Assembly (NCBI GenBank): GCA_029582265.1
Contig: CM055816.1
Coordinates: 90,301,204-90,365,203 of the forward strand
Reading direction: 5' to 3'
DNA: 64,000 nt
Source of the DNA: Zoroaster sp. YZ-2022
Taxonomy: Eukaryota; Echinodermata; Asteroidea; Forcipulatida; Zoroasteridae
Below are positions 57,430-64,000 of the stretch, piece after piece. Within the stretch, counting starts at the first letter, position 1, and the number at the start of each line of letters is the position of its first letter. The position numbers were made by a program, and so were the translations under genes. A model generated the notes under the pieces. It did no database searches. It was not told the DNA's origin and saw only the letters and a list, made by a program, of their open reading frames with translations.

Positions 57430-59060
57430 AGCCGTTAATGTTAGGTCCCTGTATTCTCATAACAAGTTATCCTGTACTCTCATAAAAAGCTATAAATTAG
57501 CCGATCATGATTGGGCTGTGAATGCAGCTTCATGGTAAATAGTGTGGTGTACGGCCAGGGGTATACCAGTTGAAAAAAAGGACCCACAGTCAAATTAGGA
57601 CCACTTTTATCAGACTCTATTGTATCAAAAATACTCATATTTTCAATGAAGTCAAGGACCCCAGTTCATGATATTGGACCACTTTTACACCGTCCCTCAA
57701 ACGAATATATTGTGGATCTCAAATCTTACTTTTGAAAACCAATTTACGGCATACAAATTAAGCATTAATGAGGTCAACCAAATCCATTTGGTTACTTTTT
57801 ATTTATTTAGTGACGTGCATCCATAATACCAATTGCAAGTGTTATAATAATATAATATAGTCATTTTACATACCTTCGTAATCATTTACGTCATGTGTCA
57901 ATACGGTAATTATATTTCGACTTGAGGATAAACAAAAATTTCGGTGAAATTTACCCACCAAACAAACAAATATAAATGTACCGTTCGTGTTTGTGCCGAC
58001 TTGACGGTACAAAATAGAGTTAAGTAAGTTAAACGTTTTTATTTGAAACATTGAACGAATAATCCGTCAATGATTAGTACCAGTAAATTAAAATCTCAAA
58101 TTAATAAAATGCAGGACCCCGCTCTTTAATAAACAAATTATTGTATGTACGGGCCGAGAGTGTGGGCAGTTTCCGATATCCGATATTCATAATTGTTAGT
58201 TTGTTCGTTTAACAACGATATTATCTTTCAAAATCCATTCGCTTAATAAATTCCATTATTTTGACCAGACACGGGCGATATATCTTTTATATGAGACACC
58301 AGGTTTTGAATGACGGATCGCCAGTAAGCAACAGACAATTTGATATAATTTCCACGTAAAACGTCAACATCAAAATGTGTCCATGTCTGCACGTGTAACC
58401 GTACAAATGAATGTAAATTAATTGATAGTAATAAACCAGGAATACACCTTTGAGAATCATTTTATAACTTCTATAATAATGACAGATAATTTAAGTGCCT
58501 GTAAATCAAATCAACTGAAATCGTCTATTTTATAAGTATAAACACTTCAGCTTCTCGTACAACTTTTGGAATCTGCCATTCCGTTATACATAATCAATTG
58601 TGTTGTGCATTGTACATGGGTGTGTGCACACGACGGTCCAATCACACAGACAGTGCCTACGATCCCAGAACATTCCGATCTTTGAACAAAGATGTGCATT
58701 ATGAACTTGCTGTTTGGCCGATTCCAAATAACAGGCAAATAATATTAACTACAACTTTTGCTGTAGATCATGATTTGACAATAGAACACTGTAATGTTAC
58801 AAAGCCAGTGTATGGCTCCCACCCAACATCTTACTTGCGCATTGAAAATAGAAAAACTAAATACTATGAATAATAATACGATTTGACAACTATAGTGATA
58901 AAGTCTAAGCCAAGTTAAGAGAAGAGTGACAAACACCACAATATAATTATGGTCACGCACAGAACCCTGGGGGTTAGCGCTGTTAACAAAAACATAACAT
59001 CTTTATAAGCTTCATTTGTTTTAGTTGATTTAATGAATAATCCATGCAAGAGACTGACAT
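57430..59060. other. No gene seen
   Basis: Downstream of gene C and upstream of the CpG-rich exon. Short frames only. Confidence 0.5.
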
Positions 59061-59064
59061 TTTA

Positions 59065-59411
59065 TTAATCACTGAATTCATAGTGTATGTCAACAACAGA
59101 AAAATCCCCCAAATAAACAGCTTTTTGGCAGCAATATGCATTTTTGACTGCATTCATCTGAAGGGTGGTGATAGAACAATCGACATGTTGACGACTGCTC
59201 TCGCCACCCAAACTGTAACATTTTCTTCCGTGTTGCAATGTGCATTTGTATGCCCGTGCTACCCTTCCCTTATGGTATTGTTGTTTACCATACACTTCAG
59301 ACGCTATCTCGTCCTGTGAACAGAGGTGGGCATCATGTTTTGTACAAGCTGCTGCGGCCATACCAAGGTCTTGGGTTGAGAAGCTTTCACGTGTCATGAA
59401 GATAGGAAGAC
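59065..59411 (-). CDS. Gene C last exon: divergent cysteine-containing secreted domain
   Basis: 347 bases after GACGTTAG|GTC on the minus strand, with a good branch-point sequence (TACTAAAT) about 40 bases upstream but a weak pyrimidine tract. In phase 1 it gives 114 residues. FSTQDLGMAAAACTKHDAHL followed by CSQDEIASEVYG aligns with gene A's SYSPDLVDASKYC and VCSLDQLAEAYDSG, and NAYCCQ with VYCCPK. Other cysteines are partly displaced, so the protein has diverged strongly. AATAAA (59066-59061) overlaps the TAA stop. Confidence 0.65.
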
Positions 59412-59569
59412 CTAACGTCAATGATACAATTGCAAAATTTGTTATTTAGTATACCAATGTATAAGCAATAACCTAATCAGTTATTAGTACAAAGGAAGCC
59501 GTCAGAATTGACGGGATGTTCTAATTTGTAACCAAGCAAGTCTTTTCGGAGTATTCATTGCCTGCATTA

Positions 59570-59640
59570 ATAATAATAATAATAATGTGTGGACTTATAT
59601 AGCGCACGTATCCACCAACTGAGTGGTGCTCATTGCAGCA
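59570..59640 (-). mobile_element. SINE 3' end fragment
   Basis: AAT repeats then TGTGGACTTATATAGCGCAC and CACCAACTGAGTGGTGCTCA, as in the tRNA-Leu SINE at 33.6 kb. Confidence 0.85.
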
Positions 59641-60380
59641 AACCAACGTCATTAAGGGGAAGGTACAACAGTGATATTTGGTCAAGGTCGTTCACTTTAA
59701 CCGTTCAGTTTTAAGGAAATAGACCTATTATCGTCAAGGGAACCTTCTCTTCGTAATCGCAACGTTTTCAACACAATAGGTGCTATTTTTTTAAAGACGA
59801 CAACGAAAAAGTGATATGTTTTACACAAAGTTTCCATCCAGCGACTTTTTGTAATTTGGATATAACAACTGAAAAATCTTTAGACAAAAACAAATTATCA
59901 AAATTGTGGTGATTGATGCGTTTACCAGCTACAGCAAGTAATAATTCTTTAATTTCATAAGCTGGTTATTACCAAAGTTGTAGCTACACTTTATCTAGCA
60001 AGTTGATTAGCTAGTCTTTCTGATGTTGATCGCCTGCGTGTTTGCTACCATGTGTGTTCTCTACATTTTCAGAATATTCATTCTGAAGCGAGTGATTAAA
60101 CCGGGTCTACATATGTTGTTATCAAAATAATTGTATCAGTCAGGTTGGAAAGTAGTTGTACTACCAATTGGCGCTCAGCTATTTCCATCAAAACATACTC
60201 AATTGATGGTTGTTATTTACTTTAATGCAGTTCAATGGAAATTACATTTTATTTAGATGCATTCATATAAAGCTGTTTAGTCTAAAGTTAAAGTAAGGTT
60301 ACTTCAAAGTTCTATTAAACCATAACATGGTGAAACGTTTATAAAAACATAATACTTTTCTTTGCTTGCTTCACGTTTAT
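59641..60380. other. No gene seen (gene C intron)
   Basis: AT-rich, non-coding. Confidence 0.5.
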
Positions 60381-60389
60381 ATAAATATT

Positions 60390-61084
60390 TCAGGTCAGTA
60401 GCGAGGATCACACAACGGGACATAAGCCTTTTACGTGGTTGTACAAAGTAGATTTATAGGGAAAACTTACCTGAAATATTATACAAACGTGAAGCGAGCA
60501 AATAAAAATGGCTAATGCCGGGCTCGAACCCGCGCTCTGCCAACTGAGCTAACCAGCCCCTATGTTAGTGGGCGGTCCACTTATGCCAATTATCTGTTGC
60601 TCTATGGGGCCAGGTCAGAGGCCAAACCTCTGACCCGCAGCAGCGGGGATCACACAACTTAGGACACAAGCCTTTTACGTGGTTGTACACAGTAGATTTA
60701 TAGGGAGAAACTGACCTGAATATTATATAAACGGTTCGCGAGCAAAGAAAAATTTGCTGATGCCGGACTCGAACCCGCGACCTGTCGATTACCGTACGAG
60801 CGCTCTACCAACTGAGCTAACCAGACCCTATGTTGGTGGGCGGTCCACTTATGCCAATTATCTATTGCTCTATGGGGCCAGGTCAGAGGCCAAACCATAT
60901 CTGCCGAGTAGCCAGGGATCAAGCCCCGGTCAGATGCAAGCAACCCGGGTAACGGCAGTAGCGGGGATCACACAATTAACGGGACACAAGCCTTTTATGT
61001 GGTTGTACACAAAGTAGATTTATATGGAGAAACTGACCTGAAATATTATAAACGGTTCGCGAGAAACGAAAAATTGGCTGATGC

Positions 61085-61086
<2 letters not shown>
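60390..61086 (-). repeat. Tandem array of tRNA-SINE units (about 2.3 copies)
   Basis: GGATCACACAAC, then GCCTTTTACGTGGTTGTACA and TAGATTTATAGGGA recur at about 60408, 60647 and 60966. Units 1 and 2 each end in an inverted tRNA-like head (B box at about 60518 and 60762, A box AACTGAGCTAACC at about 60543 and 60810). Unit 1 lacks its anticodon arm. Unit 3 is cut by the TA run where the right arm begins. Confidence 0.8.

Positions 61087-61126
<40 letters not shown>
61087..61126. repeat. (TA)n run at the inner edge of the right arm
   Basis: Pure TA run between the SINE array and the mirrored DR2 repeat. Confidence 0.95.
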
Positions 61127-61131
<5 letters not shown>

Positions 61132-61808
61132 TATTTTACTTTTGGTTAAAATCTTTAAAAATCATGTTTTCTTAAGAAAGTGACCCAAAACATTACTTAT
61201 AGCGCCCTCTAGCGGAGAGTTAGATGATGCCCGATTGTTGCTTTTACTGAAGACATTTGTGCCAAATTTCATGGCTGTTGGATAAACATTAAGGAAGTTA
61301 TGGGGAAATACTCTTTTTGATCAACAATGAGGAATATATGACAACAATGGGTATAGCGCCCCCTAACAGTGACCTATGAAAGTTTTGTATGACCTCATTA
61401 GATAGTTCGCGCCAAATCGAACATGCCTACAAAGTTTCATGGAAATTGGCTGTTGAATACAGAAAATACGGAGGGGGCACAATGAGCCCCTCCCCAGGTC
61501 TGTGAAGTGAACAAAAAAACGCCCAGGCTTGAGGGATAATGCAGTCCCTCCACGTTATATGCATGTAGAGGGATTATGGAATAGGCTATTCATATAATAT
61601 ACGTACACAGTCATGTTACTAATCACAACCTCTAATGGTATAGCTCATATCTACTGGACTGAGATGGATGTATTGAGATGAAACTTACACATGTTATCAG
61701 ATGATATTTTGATTCACAATATCTTAAATACTGTTTTGCCTATCGTATTGTAATATTAATAAAAACACAGTTATAGAGAACAGAGATAAGTATACAATGA
61801 AAACTTAC

Positions 61809-61902
61809 GACTTCTCACGTCATCCTGCAGGGACCGGCGTTCTCCGTGTATCATCACAAAAGTTGAAACAAAACACAATACGAAACTGACGACTGACAAC
61901 AT
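61809..61902 (-). CDS. Gene C exon 1: signal peptide
   Basis: 94 bases, 31 residues (MLSVVSFVLCFVSTFVMI, His-Gly, then a charged stretch), mirror copy of gene A exon 1. ATG follows TTTCCAG and the donor C|GTAAGT is phase 1, so the joined codon with 59411 is CGT (Arg). Compared with gene A, six bases differ: L3S, I17M, K30R and N31S (two changes) and one silent change. The joined product would be 146 residues. Confidence 0.7.
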
Positions 61903-62304
61903 CTGGAAATATATTAACGAAACGGTATAGGACATTTGATAAATGATTTATTTGCAAGGGTGTCCTTCTACAATTTACATTTCGATTTTTAATAATTATT
62001 ATATGTCCACAACGGGGAAGTCCGTTTGTAAGATCAAATGTAACATTTCTTCATGCACTGGTCATGAAACATGCATCGATAGGAAAACATACGAACTTGA
62101 TGAATTGTTGTTATTGTATTATTGTTTACTGATATGAACATTTCATGGTAGTAAAAGTTAGATCATTGGTGAGAACAACAGCATACCAGTTTTACATCGT
62201 ACCTACTTGTTTTTGTTAAATTTATATCAAACATTTTTCGGAACAATTTCTAGCTGAGATTATATTATTTATTAAGTAAAATGTTGAACATTATTTCAAC
62301 TTAC

Positions 62305-62385
62305 CTTGATATGATAATTTTAATGTGTCGTGGCTCGATCTACAAACTAGAAACGATTTGTAACTGTGAACAACGATAATTGCAT
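62305..62385 (-). other. Gene C: candidate 5'UTR exon
   Basis: Mirror of 4735-4816; the donor ATCAAG|GTAAG is retained on the minus strand. The 5' edge is not defined. Confidence 0.45.
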
Positions 62386-63721
62386 GTGATAGATATACCT
62401 AAATATGCCAGTAATGGCACGCCAAGAAAACGTCCGTTGAAAACACATGATTGTGAACAATGATTGAATTGTACTCGTCATCCAATTTAACAGGGCGTGT
62501 TTTCATAATTGTTGAGTTTGAAAGGTGGTTGGTTTATTCCTCCTTACTGATAATATTTGCATAATGCTATGAAAGGTTTGCTACTCTATAATACCGTCTC
62601 CCGCATCACGTATAATATCCTTGACTATTCTGATGTACTATCATTCCGAGGCAAATGGGAAAAGTATGTCGAATCGCCATATGGAGGTCTATCCAACTAG
62701 TAAATGAATTAATGTTTTTAAGTAAATATCATTAATACTCTTAATAATACAAATACGCGGTTCTTAAAACAAGCGCCTTCAAACTTGACCCAGATGCTGC
62801 CTTTAATAATGTGACGTCACTTACATCACCGCTAGAGGGTAATATTGCCAACATGTTGGGTAATTTTGTACCAAAACTAAATGACTGAAGATTTTGTATT
62901 CAATCTTTAAATAAACTGCTAAAATAGTCAATACATCAGCCATATGGCGGCCATATGGATTCCCAGAATTCAAACGAAAACGTTTAATTGTTTAATTGGA
63001 ATGAGTTGTAATGAATTTCCACAATTTATTGGATTGAAATTAACAATAATATAATTCCATTGGAAAAATCAAGTATAATATAAAACCTTTTTCCTGGTGA
63101 CAAATTGATCCAATTGATAATTAGTCTAACCATTCTGTTGATTTTCCCACTAGTTAGAACACAAAACCAATGTAAATGATACTGTGTTATGCCCGGCCTT
63201 TCTCGGACGTAGCTCAGCCCTGTATACTCTGCTTTTCAGCTGTGCTCTCTGCGGGACCTCATGCTTTATACACTAAAGCTTGCCCGATGACCACAGCCTA
63301 TAACAGTGAGTGTCAAATTATTGCATCAGGGATGTCAAATCATTTGTAAAATTGTTGCCTTTCACCGAAATAGCTCTTGCTTGACTGTTAATTCAGCCAC
63401 GTTTGGTTTTTCAAGACAAAAGCTAATTATGCAACTCAGATTACTGTATTAGCTATAGCGCAAACACCTTATTCTTCCTCTTCCTCCTCCTCTTCTTCTT
63501 CACAAAGTAAGTGTTGTACATCTCGAGCTCTGATTGTGACGGTTATTTTACCGGTTTCAGTCCTCCTCTGTCATTTTATTGCTTGCCTGTGTATTATTTA
63601 TAGTTTATAGCTTATAGATTATTATAGTGTATTTTTAGACTAACTTAATTTTTGCTAAAGAGGTTTTTGGAGGTGTTTTTATTTCTTAATTTTGGGTCGT
63701 TTCTTAGCAAGACTAGCCGTT

Positions 63722-64000
63722 ATGGCCAGTCAAGCGAGAAACAACAATAACGTAACCTCTGACCCTTTTGGAAGCATGACTCGCAAGAACCGTGTTTTTG
63801 TTTCACTCCAACCATGAAATTCCTCAAAACAATTACTCGAAATATTTTGTCAAAAGCATGCCCGATGCACACATTGTCTCGGCCTCCCGCATTTCTAACA
63901 GCTGAATTGCTGTGTATCTAAATTCTCGTACTGACGTGGATCACGCCATCCTGCATGGTTTTGAACACGACAATGAGTACATGGAAATCATTCCACTTGT
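63722..64000 (+). pseudogene. Retroelement ORF1 remnant, right copy (cut by window end)
   Basis: Starts at ATG 63722 (MASQARNNNNVTSDPFGSMT), soon stops, and continues in other frames with DVDHAILHGFEHDNEYMEI before the window ends. Same relic as 2620-3399. Confidence 0.45.

Larger units (their letters stand above)
61127..64000. repeat. Right arm of the large inverted duplication
   Basis: Reverse complement of 3122-6000, continuing off the window. It contains DR2, gene C exon 1 and its 5'UTR exon, the mirrored promoter region (about 63260) and the ORF1 remnant. Confidence 0.9.

Noticed and set aside
60698..60943. Open frame with RVWLAQLVERSYGNRQVAGS
   Set aside because: This is the translation of a tRNA-like SINE head, a common false protein.
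3122..64000. Interpretation as the TIRs of a single Polinton/Maverick-like giant element
   Set aside because: No DNA polymerase, integrase, ATPase or capsid genes lie between the arms, and the interior is a patchwork of unrelated repeats and host exons.

Overview
The window is nuclear DNA of a non-vertebrate animal. It is AT-rich and intron-rich, and crowded with LINE, Penelope, Gypsy, SINE and MITE copies. There are no prokaryotic operons. The mix of CR1/L2-like, RTE and Tx1-like LINEs with tRNA-SINEs suits a marine invertebrate, perhaps a deuterostome, but I cannot name the species. Two exactly 500-base N runs (6047-6546 and 39994-40493) are scaffold gaps.

Host coding sequence is sparse. 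The best-supported part is a small family of secreted cysteine-containing proteins, which I built from splice signals because no single open frame shows it. Gene A (+) has a 5'UTR exon ending at 4816, a signal-peptide exon at 5215-5308 and a last exon at 13511-13836. Gene B (-) has a signal-peptide exon at 33318-33234 and a last exon at 27443-27115. Gene C (-) has a 5'UTR exon ending at 62305, a signal-peptide exon at 61902-61809 and a last exon at 59411-59065. In all three the ATG follows directly on a splice-acceptor AG, the single coding intron is phase 1, and the last exon carries a domain of about 107-114 residues ending in Tyr-Cys-Cys. That domain recalls the Link/C-type-lectin pattern, but this is inference. 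Weaker host candidates are a 37-residue microprotein with a myristoylation-type N-terminus (8335-10041, +), a CpG-rich first coding exon (57162-57311, -) and an orphan exon (44472-44581, -).

The 5' ends of genes A and C lie inside two opposed arms of a large inverted duplication: about 3122-6038 (left) and about 61087-64000 (right, running off the window), roughly 55 kb apart and about 97% identical where read. The two signal-peptide exons differ mostly by replacement changes, while the next 250 bases of intron look identical.

Region by region: 1-2135 CR1/L2-like LINE; 2.4-3.4 kb dispersed repeat and LINE ORF1 remnant; 3.1-6.0 kb left arm; 6.5-7.3 kb dispersed repeats; 7.4-10 kb microprotein candidate with a tandem duplication and a hAT-type MITE; 10.6-13.3 kb mariner-type MITE and fold-backs; 13.5 kb gene A last exon; 14.6-19 kb LINE and Penelope remnants; 20.4-21.2 kb LINE tail, GAT array and nested palindrome; 24.5-26.6 kb MITEs and dispersed repeat; 27.1-33.3 kb gene B, with a Gypsy-type relic in its intron that itself holds a 1-kb TIR element; 33.5-38.3 kb SINEs, fold-backs, a giant hairpin, a TIR element and a minisatellite; 39-43.5 kb tandem and inverted duplications around a gap; 45.5-46.7 kb second long LINE copy; 49.2-52.1 kb RTE LINE; 52.5-53.5 kb minisatellite; 57 kb CpG-rich exon; 59-64 kb gene C, a SINE tandem array and the right arm.
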